Shown one piece after another: positions 37,835 through 47,863 of a stretch of DNA of 64,000 nucleotides. Positions within the stretch are counted from its first letter, which is position 1. Each line of letters starts with the position of its first letter. The notes under the pieces were generated by a model that was not told the DNA's origin, ran no database searches, and worked only from the letters and a program-made list of their open reading frames with translations. This DNA is from Bacillota bacterium (lineage in GTDB: Bacteria > Bacillota > Sulfobacillia > Sulfobacillales > JAIMBI01): positions 48,456-112,455 of the forward strand of contig JAKADP010000002.1 of the NCBI GenBank assembly GCA_021820465.1, in the 5' to 3' direction. Made by a program: the position numbers and the translations under genes.

Positions 37835-38599
37835 GTGGCAGCTGGCGAAGAAGCGGGGTCGGCAAGCTCGAGCACCCTGCACGGCGGCTGGCCGCCGGTG
37901 CCCGCAGATGGATGGCACGCGGTGGTTCCCATGGGGGAGGGAGCCCTGCTGCTGCAGTGGGGTGGCGGGCTGGACCGCTCGCAGAACCAGAGAATCCATC
38001 GGCTGGCGAGGGCGCTCCGGCGGCCGGCCCCCCGGGGTGAGGCCGCATTGGGGGCCGTCGCGGGGTTTGATACGCTGCTGGTGGAATTTGACCCCGAACG
38101 ACTGACCGCCGACGCTGTGCTGTCGCGCGTTCGGTGGGCGGCGTGGGCCACCGAGCCGCCGGCGGCCCCGCGCCGCGTGGAGGTTCCGGTCTGCTACGGC
38201 GGAGCCTTAGGGCCCGACCTCGACGCCCTAGCCCACCACGTGGGCCTTCGCCCCGACACCGTGGTGCGCCTGCACGCCAACCGACCTTACCAGGTGTATT
38301 GCCTGGGGTTTCAAGCGGGGTTTCCGTACGCCGGTCCGCTCCCGGATGTGCTGGTCATGCCGCGGCGCGATCGGCCGGTGGCCCGCGTGCCCGCGGGTTC
38401 GGTGGCGGTCGCCGGGCGGCAGACCGGCGTGTACACGCGGCCCGGGCCGGGCGGATGGCACGTGGTGGGCACCACGCCCGTGAATTTGTTTGACCCCACC
38501 GCAAACCCGCCCACGCCGTATCGCCCAGGCGATGAGCTGTGGTTTCGGCCCGTGCCGCCCGAGGAGTTTGCCGCCTTGGCGCATGGTGGGAGGGAGTAG
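37835..38599 (+). CDS. pxpB: 5-oxoprolinase subunit PxpB (KipI family)
   Basis: PYQVYCLGFQAGFPYAGPLPDVLVMPRRDRPVARVPAGSVAVAGRQTGVYTRPGPGGWHVVGTTPVNLFD. Confidence 0.92.
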   Translation: MAAGEEAGSASSSTLHGGWPPVPADGWHAVVPMGEGALLLQWGGGLDRSQNQRIHRLARALRRPAPRGEAALGAVAGFDTLLVEFDPERLTADAVLSRVRWAAWATEPPAAPRRVEVPVCYGGALGPDLDALAHHVGLRPDTVVRLHANRPYQVYCLGFQAGFPYAGPLPDVLVMPRRDRPVARVPAGSVAVAGRQTGVYTRPGPGGWHVVGTTPVNLFDPTANPPTPYRPGDELWFRPVPPEEFAALAHGGRE

Positions 38600-39559
38600 G
38601 TGGGCCGGGTCGTCGAGGTGCTGGACGGGGGGCTGGCCACCACCATTCAGGACCAGGGCCGTCCGGCCGGCCCGGCCGTGGGGGTGGCGCCGGGCGGCGT
38701 CATGGACGCCTGGGCCGCGGGGTGGGCGAATGCGCTAGTCGGCAATCCCTTAGAGGCGGCTGTGCTGGAAGCCACGCTGCTGGGGCCGGCCCTTCGGTTT
38801 CCAGACGGGGCCGTCGTGGCGACGGCCGGGGCTGACATGGGAGTGCACGTGGACGGAGTGGCGGTTCCCCCGGGCCACGCGGTGCGGGTTCCTCCTGGCG
38901 GCGAACTGGCGGCGGGTGCGGCCCGGGTGGGCGCGCGCCTCTACTTAGCCGTGGACGGCGGCATTGCCAGCGCGTCCTGGATGGGCAGCCGGTCGGTGGA
39001 TCCCGCGGCGGGCTTCGGGCGGGCTCTGCGGCGCGGCGACCGGCTGCCACTGGGCGCGGCCGGGGGCCCCGCGGTCTGGGCGGACGCGGCAGGGACGACC
39101 TGCCTGGTGCGCGACGTGGTGCGCGTCACCGAGGGCCCGTCTGCAGGCGGTGGCTTGGTGGAGTGGCTGGCGGCCGGCCGGTACCACGTGTCCGTGCGGT
39201 CGGACCGGGTGGGGGTCCGTCTCGATCCCGAAGAGGTGGACCGCCAGACCCTCCCCCGCGTGTGGCCGGCGGACTGGGACCGCCACCTGTCCATGCCGAT
39301 GGTGACGGGGGCGGTGCAGCTGACACCGGACGGCACTTGCCTGGTTCTGATGGCGGCGCGGGGGGTGTTGGGAGGGTATCCCGTCCCGGCCGTGGTGGCC
39401 GCGGCAGATCGGCCGGTGCTGGCGCAGGCGGTGCCGGGCGCCCCCCTGCGGATGGTGGTGGTATCTCAGGAGGAGGCGCGGGAGGCGTGGGCGCGTCTGC
39501 AGGCCGGGGCGCCGTGGCGATCGAGGGAAGGTGGAGGAGGGTCGAGGGGATGGAAATGA
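38600..39559 (+). CDS. pxpC: 5-oxoprolinase subunit PxpC (KipA / biotin-dependent carboxyltransferase-like family)
   Basis: VVEVLDGGLATTIQDQGRPAGPAVGVAPGGVMDAWAAGWANALVGNPLEAAVLEATLLGP. Confidence 0.92.
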   Translation: MGRVVEVLDGGLATTIQDQGRPAGPAVGVAPGGVMDAWAAGWANALVGNPLEAAVLEATLLGPALRFPDGAVVATAGADMGVHVDGVAVPPGHAVRVPPGGELAAGAARVGARLYLAVDGGIASASWMGSRSVDPAAGFGRALRRGDRLPLGAAGGPAVWADAAGTTCLVRDVVRVTEGPSAGGGLVEWLAAGRYHVSVRSDRVGVRLDPEEVDRQTLPRVWPADWDRHLSMPMVTGAVQLTPDGTCLVLMAARGVLGGYPVPAVVAAADRPVLAQAVPGAPLRMVVVSQEEAREAWARLQAGAPWRSREGGGGSRGWK

Positions 39560-40320
39560 GCCTGACGGCGGACTTAGGGGAAAGCTTTGGCCGGTGGCGG
39601 ATGGGCGATGACGAGGTGCTGCTCGGCGTCGTGACGTCGGCCAGCGTGGCCTGCGGGTTTCATGCCGGCGATCCGATGGTCATGGACCGCACCGTGCGCC
39701 TGGCGGGCGCCCGCGGCGTGGGCGTCGGGGCGCACCCGGGCTACCGGGACCTGGAGGGGTTCGGGCGGCGGAATCTGGAGCTGTCGCGCGACGAGATTCG
39801 CACGGCCGTGGTGTATCAGGTCGGCGCGCTCTCGGCGTTCTGCCGGGCGGCGGGCATCCGCCTGGAGCACGTCAAGCCGCACGGCCAGCTGTACAACCGG
39901 GCGCTGGTCGACCAGGCGGTGGCGGAGGCCATCGTGGCCGGGGTGGCGGAGGCCGGAGGCCGCCTGCCGGTGGTGGCGGCAGGAGGAGCGCTGGCCGGCG
40001 CCGCGCGGGCCGCGGGCTTGCCGGTGGCGGTGGAAGCTTATGTGGACCGGCGCTATGCGCCCGACGGCACCTTGGTGCCGCGGACAGAACCCGGCGCCGT
40101 GCTGACCGATCCGGCGGAGGTGGTGGCTCAAGCGCGAGCACTGGCCTGCGAAGGACGCGTGCGGGCGATGGGCGGCCAGTGGATCTCGGTGGCGCCGCAT
40201 ACGCTGGTGGTGCACGGCGACACCCCCGACGCGCCGCGCCTGGCCCGGCTGGTGAAAGATGCGCTGGCGGGGCTGGGCGTCCGCTGGGCTCCCCTGGCGG
40301 ACGTTCTGGCGGCACGGTGA
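39550..40320 (+). CDS. pxpA: 5-oxoprolinase subunit PxpA (LamB/YcsF family)
   Basis: LTADLGESFGRWRMGDDEVLLGVVTSASVACGFHAGDPMVMDRTVRLA...GAHPGYRDLEGFGRR...HVKPHGQLYN. Confidence 0.95.
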   Translation: MEMSLTADLGESFGRWRMGDDEVLLGVVTSASVACGFHAGDPMVMDRTVRLAGARGVGVGAHPGYRDLEGFGRRNLELSRDEIRTAVVYQVGALSAFCRAAGIRLEHVKPHGQLYNRALVDQAVAEAIVAGVAEAGGRLPVVAAGGALAGAARAAGLPVAVEAYVDRRYAPDGTLVPRTEPGAVLTDPAEVVAQARALACEGRVRAMGGQWISVAPHTLVVHGDTPDAPRLARLVKDALAGLGVRWAPLADVLAAR

Positions 40321-40375
40321 ATCCCAAGCCGCCCTAGAGGCGTTTAAGGAGCAAGGCGAGCGGCAGGCAGGAGGG

Positions 40376-42148
40376 GTGTCGGTGGGGGGCCGGGCGCGGT
40401 GGATCGTGGGAGCCGTGATGCTGGCCGCGGTGGCCACTGGGGCGGGGGGCTGCCGCTGGGCGGCCCTCGGGCCGCCCCCGCCGGTTCCTCCCTTCCATCC
40501 GGGGGTGCTGCGGGCCGAGCAGCTGCCGACGATTTGGCCGGGGCCCGCGCCCGGGCCCCTGGTGCTGCGGCGCATCGTGGTGATGAGCCGCAGCACGTGG
40601 TGGGGTGTGACGCAGGGACCGGGCGGGGGCAGTGGCCTCTTGGAAACCCAGGACGCCGGCCGGACCTGGCGGGAGCATTACCGGACGGGCCTGCCCGTGA
40701 CCGCGCTGCAGTTTCTCAGCGCACGCGAGGGATACGCGGTGGAAAATGGGTGCGGCGTCGGGCAGTGCCAAACCTCAGCCCTGCTGCGCACCCGCGATGG
40801 CGGGCGGCGGTGGTCCACCACGTATGCCACCCATCGCCGCGAACTGGCCAGCCTGTCGTTCGTGTCGGCGGAGTGGGGGTACCGCGTGGCCAAGAGCGGG
40901 CGCCAGCCGTGGGTGCTCGGGTTTAGTGCGGACGGGGGGGCCACCTGGGTCTCGCGGTCGTTCCCCTGCCCGGGATCCCCCACCTCCGTCGCGGTGAGCT
41001 TTGTGACGCGCGGCGGCGGCTATCTGGCGTGTGGCCCTCCGGCATCCGACCCCACCGGGGCGACGGCTGTGTGGGTCACCCACGACGGGGGCCTCCGGTG
41101 GGCGCTGGCGGGCACGGCGGCCTCCGGGGAGGTGACGGGCCTCACGTTCGTGAGCGGATCCGTGGGGTACTTGGGGACGCGTGCCGGGCTCTGGGTGACG
41201 CGGGACGGGGGCCGTGCGTGGGCGGTGGCCCGCCGCCCACAGATAGCGGCCGGCCAGGGCGTCGCCTCGCTGGGGCGCATGGGGCGCCAGGTCTACCTGC
41301 TGTCGGCGGGCCGGGCGTGGGCCGTGAGCGCCCGGGGCGCATGGTCCTCCCTGTATCCGCTGCCCAACCCGCATACCGCGGTCGTGTGGCCCACGGCTCA
41401 GCAGGGCTACGGGGTGGGCGAGGCCGGCGCGCCCACGGCGGTTATGGCGGGCACGCCCGGGCGGCGGGGGTGGACCACGGTGGGCTACCTACCCGGGCCC
41501 GCCCGCACTCTGGTGTCCGCGTCCTCCCGCACGCTCTGGGCGGTGGATCCCCGCTGGTACGTCAGTCGAGACGGCGGCCGAACCTGGCAGACGCCAGCCC
41601 TGCCCGGAGCCGCCGTAGCTACCGATGCGTCGGCTTGTGGCCGCTATGGCTTTGTGCTCATGGGCCGGCGCACGGTGCGCGTGACCACCAATGGCGGGAG
41701 GAGCGTGGGACCCGCGGAGCACTTGCCGTTCGCGGCCACCAGCGTGGCGTGTCAGGCGCCCAGGGTGGGCTTCGCTCTGGGGCGGCCCGCGGGCGCCACC
41801 GTGCGGGGCCCGGGGGGCAAGCGCGTGCACGTGGCTCCCGGCGCCGTGTACCTGTGGCGCACGACGGATGGGGGAGCCACCTGGATGCCGTCTCAGCTGC
41901 CGCCGGTCCTGAACATGGCCGCGCCCACCATGGTGCGGTTCCTCGGGCCGCGATTGGGGTGGATGTGGTCCGCCAACGGATACTGGCTCACGCGCAACGG
42001 CGGCCAAAGCTGGGTCGCACGCGCCATGCCCGCCGGCGTGCTGATCCGGTCGCTCGCGTTTGACAGTCCGACCGCCGCCGTGGTGGTGGTGAATACCGGC
42101 GTCTATACCACCTCCGACGGGGGTCGAACCTGGGTGCCGGTGTCGTGA
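40376..42148 (+). CDS. Lipoprotein with Asp-box (BNR/YCF48-like) beta-propeller
   Basis: N-terminal hydrophobic stretch with lipobox-like ATGAGGC; ~10 Asp-box-like units (TRDGGRRW, SADGGATW, THDGGLRW, TRDGGRAW, SRDGGRTW, TTDGGATW, TRNGGQSW, TSDGGRTW...). Confidence 0.85.
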   Translation: MSVGGRARWIVGAVMLAAVATGAGGCRWAALGPPPPVPPFHPGVLRAEQLPTIWPGPAPGPLVLRRIVVMSRSTWWGVTQGPGGGSGLLETQDAGRTWREHYRTGLPVTALQFLSAREGYAVENGCGVGQCQTSALLRTRDGGRRWSTTYATHRRELASLSFVSAEWGYRVAKSGRQPWVLGFSADGGATWVSRSFPCPGSPTSVAVSFVTRGGGYLACGPPASDPTGATAVWVTHDGGLRWALAGTAASGEVTGLTFVSGSVGYLGTRAGLWVTRDGGRAWAVARRPQIAAGQGVASLGRMGRQVYLLSAGRAWAVSARGAWSSLYPLPNPHTAVVWPTAQQGYGVGEAGAPTAVMAGTPGRRGWTTVGYLPGPARTLVSASSRTLWAVDPRWYVSRDGGRTWQTPALPGAAVATDASACGRYGFVLMGRRTVRVTTNGGRSVGPAEHLPFAATSVACQAPRVGFALGRPAGATVRGPGGKRVHVAPGAVYLWRTTDGGATWMPSQLPPVLNMAAPTMVRFLGPRLGWMWSANGYWLTRNGGQSWVARAMPAGVLIRSLAFDSPTAAVVVVNTGVYTTSDGGRTWVPVS

Positions 42149-43017
42149 AGACGGCGTGGGGCTACCTGAAGCAGCTGGCGCAGCGGGTGGCGCGGGACGA
42201 CGTCGGCGCCTATGCCGCCGCGCTGTCGTATAACTTTTCCTTCGCCCTCCTGCCGCTCTTGCTGTTTGCCACGGCGCTCCTCGCCTTCCTGCGCTTCAGC
42301 GACCCGGTGGGCGTCCTGACCGCGCCCCTGGCGGGCGTGGTGCCGAAGAACGTGCTGGGGCTCGTGTCCGCCGCACTGGCGGGGGTCGTGCGCCACAAGA
42401 GCCCGACCGTGCTGTCGCTAGGCTTTGTGGGCTTCGTGTGGGGCATGTCGGGCGCGTTTCGGCAAGTCATCGACGCGGTGAACCACGCGTACGAATTTCG
42501 CTTCCCGTTCCGCCGGCGATCCTGGGAACTTTACGGCTTGTCCGTCCTGTTGGGCATGACCGTCGGGTCGCTGTTGGTGGCGGGGCTGGCCCTGTCGGTG
42601 CTGGGCCCCCAAGCCATCAGCGGGCTGGCCACGGCAGTGGTGGACCGCCCGCCGCCGCGGCTGGCACTGGCGGTGCTGCACTGGGGCGTGCTGGCCGCGA
42701 TGTTGTGGGTGGCACTGTCCGTGCTGTACGCCGTCGCGCCGGACCGGCCGCAGCGCTTTCGCTGGTATACGCCGGGCACGTTGGTGGCGCTCATCGCGTG
42801 GGCTGTCCTGTCGATTGCCTTCCGGCAGTACACCACCCGGGTCAACACGTTTGGGGTGTACGGCACGCTGGGCGCGATGATTCTTCTGCTGCTGTATCTC
42901 TATCTCTTTGGCTTTCTGCTGTTGGTGGGTGCGGAAGTCAATGCGCTGGCCGCAGCGCCCGCCGGCCCCGAAGGGCCGGCGGGAGAGCCGCGCCCCCGCG
43001 ATCCCCTCACGCGCTAG
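42145..43017 (+). CDS. YihY/virulence factor BrkB family membrane protein
   Basis: DDVGAYAAALSYNFSFALLPLLLFATALLAFL; YTPGTLVALIAWAVLSIAFRQYTTRVNTFGVYGTLGAMILLLLYLYLFGFLLLVGAEVNA. Confidence 0.9.
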   Translation: MKTAWGYLKQLAQRVARDDVGAYAAALSYNFSFALLPLLLFATALLAFLRFSDPVGVLTAPLAGVVPKNVLGLVSAALAGVVRHKSPTVLSLGFVGFVWGMSGAFRQVIDAVNHAYEFRFPFRRRSWELYGLSVLLGMTVGSLLVAGLALSVLGPQAISGLATAVVDRPPPRLALAVLHWGVLAAMLWVALSVLYAVAPDRPQRFRWYTPGTLVALIAWAVLSIAFRQYTTRVNTFGVYGTLGAMILLLLYLYLFGFLLLVGAEVNALAAAPAGPEGPAGEPRPRDPLTR

Positions 43018-43801
43018 CCGTGGGCTCCGGATCCGGGGCTGGCGCCATGTCCCGCGCATCGGTCGAGGCAATGCCGCGCAGCATGTCGGTCAGCTCGGTG
43101 GGAATGAACAGCAGCGTGTTCTGCTCGGACTTCACGGCTTCCAGCAGCACATTCAAGCCCCGAAGCCGGAAGGCGGTCGTCGAATGCTCATAAAGGCGCG
43201 CCGCCTTCACGAACTCCTCGGCCGCAATGACCTCGGCCTCCCCGTAAATGCGCCGCGCTTCTTTTTCGGCCTGCGCCTGCGCCTTGCGGGACAGGACGTC
43301 CTGCAGGGAGGCGGGAATCTCGATGTCGCGGATCTCCACGTTTTGCACCGCAATGCCCCACGACTCCGCCCGCTCCCGAATCTGCTCGGCAATGCGCTCG
43401 TCCAGCTGCCGCTGGTCCGACAGCAGCTGCTCGAGGTCGCTGCGGCTCACGATGTCGCGCAGCGTGGTCTGGGCGGCCAGATCGATGGTCGCTTGGTAGT
43501 TCTTGACCTCAAGCGCCGCGCGCGTGACGTCCGCCACCCGCCAAAACAGCACGGCCAGCAGCGTGACCGGCACCTTGTCCTTGGAGAGCGTGCCCTCGGT
43601 GCGAAACTCCGTCGTGGTGATGCGCTTGTCGATGATCATGGCGCGCTGAAAGCCGAACAGCACAAACCGGATGCCTGGGCCGCGATTGCCGACATAGCGG
43701 CCCAGGGTAAACACCAGCATCTCGTCCCACTGCTTGATAATTTTCAGCGACAGCAGTCCCCAGAGAACCACAATGGCCAAGACAATGTACAGCCCGCTCA
43801 T
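43007..43801 (-). CDS. SPFH/band-7 slipin-family membrane protein
   Basis: IIKQWDEMLVFTLGRYVGNRGPGIRFVLFGFQRAMIIDKRI...VPVTLLAVLFWRVADVTRAALEVKNYQATIDLAAQTTLRDIVSRSDLEQLLSDQ. Confidence 0.92.
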   Translation of the reverse strand: MSGLYIVLAIVVLWGLLSLKIIKQWDEMLVFTLGRYVGNRGPGIRFVLFGFQRAMIIDKRITTTEFRTEGTLSKDKVPVTLLAVLFWRVADVTRAALEVKNYQATIDLAAQTTLRDIVSRSDLEQLLSDQRQLDERIAEQIRERAESWGIAVQNVEIRDIEIPASLQDVLSRKAQAQAEKEARRIYGEAEVIAAEEFVKAARLYEHSTTAFRLRGLNVLLEAVKSEQNTLLFIPTELTDMLRGIASTDARDMAPAPDPEPTASA

Positions 43802-43879
43802 GTCCGGTGCTCCTTTGCGGATGGTGCGGCGGCCGGTTCGGATGCCGTCGCCTCAGCATAGCACCGGCAGGCGTGGGCG

Positions 43880-45811
43880 TCAGTTCATCGGCTTGCCGGT
43901 CCAGCTGAAGGGCCAGGGATAGTTGGCGCCATACACCGTGTCGAACCAGGTTTTGGCGTACGGGTCCTTCAAGTGAAAGTACTGGTCGTAAATGGCCCGC
44001 GCGACGAAGCCGGAGTAGGCGCCAAACACGCCGTCGTGGATGTAGACGAGAATTTCCAGCTTGGGCGTGGGCAGGGGTCCGCTGGCGGCGTACGAGGCCG
44101 CGGGCGCGAACGTCTCGAAGAACGCGTTGTTGACGGGGCTGTTGACGCGCTGGGCCGTCCCGGTTTTGGTGCCGACGTACATGGGAATGCCCTTCATCGC
44201 GCCGTACCCGGTGCCCAGAGGGCGCTGAGCCGAGCGCTCCATGCCCACGTGAATCACGTGGTAGTCCGCGCGGCTGATGGGGAGCTTCTGCTGCACCACG
44301 GGCTGGAACCGCTCGATGACCTTGCCGCTGGGCGACGTGACATACGACAGGAAGTGCGGCTGGTACAGGGTGCCGCCGTTGACCACGGCCGCTTCCGCCC
44401 GGGCCAGGCCAATCAGGGTGTAGTCGGAGATGCCCTGCCCAATGGCGGTGTTGAGGTTCTGGCCCCACGTCCAAGGCTGGCCCTCGAGCTGCTGGTAGCG
44501 CTGCGGGGTGGGCATCTGACTGGCCACCTCGCCAGGAATGTCCAATCCCGTGGTGGAGTTCAAGCCGTACAGCGACAGGTAGTGGTCCATGCGCTGGATG
44601 CCCATCCAGTAGCCCACCCAGTAAAAATAGGTGTCGTCCGACACCTCGATGGCCCGCTCCAAGTTGACCGGGCCAAACCCCGGGGCGTACCAGTTCTTAA
44701 ACGTGGGGTCCAGCGGGAAGTACCCGTGGTCCACGACGATGGTGTTGGGCGTGATGACGCCCGATGCCAGCGCCCCGCCCGCGATGATGGGCTTGAACAC
44801 CGAGCCCGGGGCGTACTGGCCCTGGTACACCCGGTTCACCCAGCCGCCGGTTTTGTTGAGCTGGCTCACGTAGGCGTTGGAGGCGGGGGGCTCTAGCAAG
44901 GCCGGGTTGTAGGTTGGGAGGCTCACGGCCGCCAAGACCGCGCCGGTTTCGGGGTTGAGCACAATCACAGCGCCTTTGGTGGCTCGGGGCGAGTGCGGCG
45001 AGCCTGGGCTCGTCTGCATGGCGTGCATCACAAACTGCAGCGCCTGCGTGGCCACTTTTTCCATCTGCCCATTGATGGTGAGATGAATCGTATCCCCCGG
45101 GACCGGGGGCTTGGACCCATAAATCTTCAGGAACTGGCCCGCGGAGTTGACCTGAACCAGCTGCTGGCCGGGCTGGCCGCGCAGCAGACTCTGATATTCG
45201 GCTTCTAGGCCCTGCTGGCCAAACAGCGAGGCCGCTGTGTATCCCTGGCTGGGGTGGGCCTTCATCTCCGGCCCATTGATTTGGCTCACGTAGCCCACGA
45301 AGTTCCCGAAGAGACTGCCCTGCGGGTACGAGCGCTTCGCCGTGACCAGCAGGTGAATGTCGGGATACTGGCCGCGGTTCTCCTGATAATGGGTGATGGC
45401 CGTCGGGGAGAGTCCCTGGCCCGGGTCCAGCACCACCGGCCAAAACGGGGGATTGTTCTTTTCCTGATAGGTCACGGTGGCATCGAGCTGCTTGGGGCTT
45501 TCGCCCAACAGCGCGGCGAGCCGCACGGCTTCGCCGTGCGGCAGTGCCCCTTGGGAGGGATTCATCCACTCGATTTCCCAGGCGGGCTGATTGCTGGCCA
45601 GCACCATGCCGTCGCTGGTGACGATTTGGCCGCGGGGGGCGGACACGGGAATGGTCCGCAGGTAGTCTTGCTGGCCGAGCGACCGATAGTAGGCCGCGTG
45701 GGCTACTTGGAGAGTTTCCAGTCGTGCCGCGATGGCGCCCAGCGCCAGCAATAGCACCCCCCCCATCACCCAGGCCCGCCGAACCGCCCGCTTCTGCTCC
45801 CGTTCAATCAT
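43880..45811 (-). CDS. Penicillin-binding protein 2-like transpeptidase
   Basis: PBP dimer domain ARLETLQVAHAAYYRSLGQQDYLRTIPVSAPRGQIVTSDG; SxxK YAPGSVFKPI; SDD at VSDDTYFYWVG; KTG VGTKTGTAQ. Confidence 0.9.
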   Translation of the reverse strand: MIEREQKRAVRRAWVMGGVLLLALGAIAARLETLQVAHAAYYRSLGQQDYLRTIPVSAPRGQIVTSDGMVLASNQPAWEIEWMNPSQGALPHGEAVRLAALLGESPKQLDATVTYQEKNNPPFWPVVLDPGQGLSPTAITHYQENRGQYPDIHLLVTAKRSYPQGSLFGNFVGYVSQINGPEMKAHPSQGYTAASLFGQQGLEAEYQSLLRGQPGQQLVQVNSAGQFLKIYGSKPPVPGDTIHLTINGQMEKVATQALQFVMHAMQTSPGSPHSPRATKGAVIVLNPETGAVLAAVSLPTYNPALLEPPASNAYVSQLNKTGGWVNRVYQGQYAPGSVFKPIIAGGALASGVITPNTIVVDHGYFPLDPTFKNWYAPGFGPVNLERAIEVSDDTYFYWVGYWMGIQRMDHYLSLYGLNSTTGLDIPGEVASQMPTPQRYQQLEGQPWTWGQNLNTAIGQGISDYTLIGLARAEAAVVNGGTLYQPHFLSYVTSPSGKVIERFQPVVQQKLPISRADYHVIHVGMERSAQRPLGTGYGAMKGIPMYVGTKTGTAQRVNSPVNNAFFETFAPAASYAASGPLPTPKLEILVYIHDGVFGAYSGFVARAIYDQYFHLKDPYAKTWFDTVYGANYPWPFSWTGKPMN

Positions 45812-46096
45812 GATGTGCCCCCCACCGTTAAACGCCGCCCGGGTGCCTGGCGTTTGCCCGGCTGCCCGTCGATTGGCGAAACCCCCTCAAACATTGCGGC
45901 CATTATAGTGCGCGCGGCGCGCTGGGCGCCAGCGTGCGGGGGACGCCGGAGCCGTGGACCCGAGGGCGAAGGCCGGCGATTGCTGTCGGAAAAAAGGATG
46001 GACCAGCTCCTACCATTCGCCACAACCGCGGGCCGATCCATGGCACAGTCGCTCGAAAGTGGGGGCGGCAGACGCGCGGGAGGGTGGTGAACTTCG

Positions 46097-47863
46097 GTGA
46101 GGCGGACGTGGGTAATCGGTGCAGCGCTGCTGGCGCTCACGGTGTGGCCGGGGACGCCCCTAGCCGTGCTGGCGTGGTCGCTGCACAGCGCGGCGGGCTC
46201 CACCGCCCGTCTCATGCAGGAGCGGAGCGCCGCCGAGGCCGCACTCGTGGCCCCCGCGCCGCCTGCGCCGCTGGTGCGTGCGGTCAGCACCAACCTGGCT
46301 CGCGTGAGCGGCGACCTCCTCACCGCCGCTTGGGCCCTGGACTGGCTGGGAAACGAAGGGGAGTGGCCCGCCGTCGGCGCGGCGGACCGGACCCTCCGGG
46401 ACGGGATCCAGGGGTCTCTCGAGGTGGCCCGCGCGGCTGCAACGGTGTGGCGCGCGGCGATAGGTCGGAGAGCGGGGATCTCCCAGGCCGTGCGCGTGGC
46501 GCTGGCACAACTCCCCGAGAGCGCCCTCGGCCTCCGGGACCTGAGTCAAGCCGCCCGCCACCTCCCGGTGCCTGCCCAGTGGAGGCGCGCGGTGACGCGC
46601 GCGGCGCCCCTGCTGAGCCGACTGGCGGCGGTGCGCCGTCCCCTCGCGGAGGCGTTGGGGTTTCCCCACCCCGCCCGCTACCTGGTGCTTTTGCAGGATG
46701 CGGCCGAACTGCGCGCCACCGGCGGCTTGGTGGTGGCCTACGGCTGGCTGACCTTGAGGCAGGGCCGCCCGGCCCTGCGCTTTGGCGGGGGAATCCAAGC
46801 GCTGTCGCGCCGGGTGCGGGTCCGTGTGCCCGCAGGCTCCCTGCTGCATCGGTTCTTCGGGGAGTCCCGCTTGAGCCTCTTGAACGCCAATGACCGGTTG
46901 GGGGGGCCGGCCAGCACCGCGGCCATCCTGCGGCTGTACCGGTCGGTGCCGGGCGCGCCTCCGGTTGTGGGCGCCGTCCTGGTGAATTCCTGGTGGATTG
47001 CGACGCTTTTTGGGCTGTCCGGGCCGGTCGCGGTACCCTCGCCCGCGGGACGCGTCGTCCTGACGGCGGCCACCGCGCCGCGGCAGCTGGAGCAGCTGGC
47101 GGAGCGCGATCAGGTGCCCGGCGTGCCCCGCATGGCCTTCTTGGGTCCCGTCATGCGGGAGCTGGCTGCCCGCCTGATGCCGCGCGGCGTGCCCAGCCTG
47201 CCCCTCGTGGCCGCCTTGGGGGCCGGGGTGCGGTCAGGGGGCGTGCTGTGGGAGCCCGGCGGCAGGGCGCTGGCACGCCTGGCGGGAGCGCTCGGGTGGA
47301 GCGGGGCGCTGTGGCCCACGCCCGCCGGGGGCAATTATCTGATGTTGGTGAATCAAAATTTTGGCGGATTGAAGGACAACCTGTACCTCGGGCAGCGGGC
47401 AGCCGTCACGGTGGTGGGCCGTCGTGAGCAGGTGCGCCTGGTGCTCACATTGCGCCGCCGCGTCACGGCCCAGAATGCGTGGCTGCTGGGGTCGTATGAA
47501 GGCTGGGTGTCGGTGGTGGTGCCGCGCGGCACGCGGGTGGTCCGCGCCACAGGCTTCGTGTCGCCGGTCACGGTCACCTCAGGCGCCTCGCCCGCCCGCA
47601 CGGTGGTGGGGGGCGCGGTGACCGTACCCGTGCGCCTTAGGGCGCCGTCGAGTGCCGCCGCCATCAGCCTCATCCTTCAGCTGCCGCGGGACGTCGCACC
47701 GGATGCGCCGCTCCTGGTGCAAGCCCAGCCGGGATGGCGGCCCGGGTCCACCCGCTTCACCATCACCCTGGGGGGCCGGACCGCTGAGTGGGACCCCGGC
47801 GCCGGCGTTTTGGTGCGGCGGCGGGGCAGGGGCCTGGCGGCGGCGGCCCGATGGGGACCGTGA
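46097..47863 (+). CDS. DUF4012-like exported protein
   Basis: N-terminal TM; RYLVLLQDAAELRATGGLVVAYGWLTLRQG...LSLLNANDRLGGPASTAAILRLY...VLVNSWWIATLFGLSGPV; DUF4012 signature. Confidence 0.75.
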   Translation: MRRTWVIGAALLALTVWPGTPLAVLAWSLHSAAGSTARLMQERSAAEAALVAPAPPAPLVRAVSTNLARVSGDLLTAAWALDWLGNEGEWPAVGAADRTLRDGIQGSLEVARAAATVWRAAIGRRAGISQAVRVALAQLPESALGLRDLSQAARHLPVPAQWRRAVTRAAPLLSRLAAVRRPLAEALGFPHPARYLVLLQDAAELRATGGLVVAYGWLTLRQGRPALRFGGGIQALSRRVRVRVPAGSLLHRFFGESRLSLLNANDRLGGPASTAAILRLYRSVPGAPPVVGAVLVNSWWIATLFGLSGPVAVPSPAGRVVLTAATAPRQLEQLAERDQVPGVPRMAFLGPVMRELAARLMPRGVPSLPLVAALGAGVRSGGVLWEPGGRALARLAGALGWSGALWPTPAGGNYLMLVNQNFGGLKDNLYLGQRAAVTVVGRREQVRLVLTLRRRVTAQNAWLLGSYEGWVSVVVPRGTRVVRATGFVSPVTVTSGASPARTVVGGAVTVPVRLRAPSSAAAISLILQLPRDVAPDAPLLVQAQPGWRPGSTRFTITLGGRTAEWDPGAGVLVRRRGRGLAAAARWGP

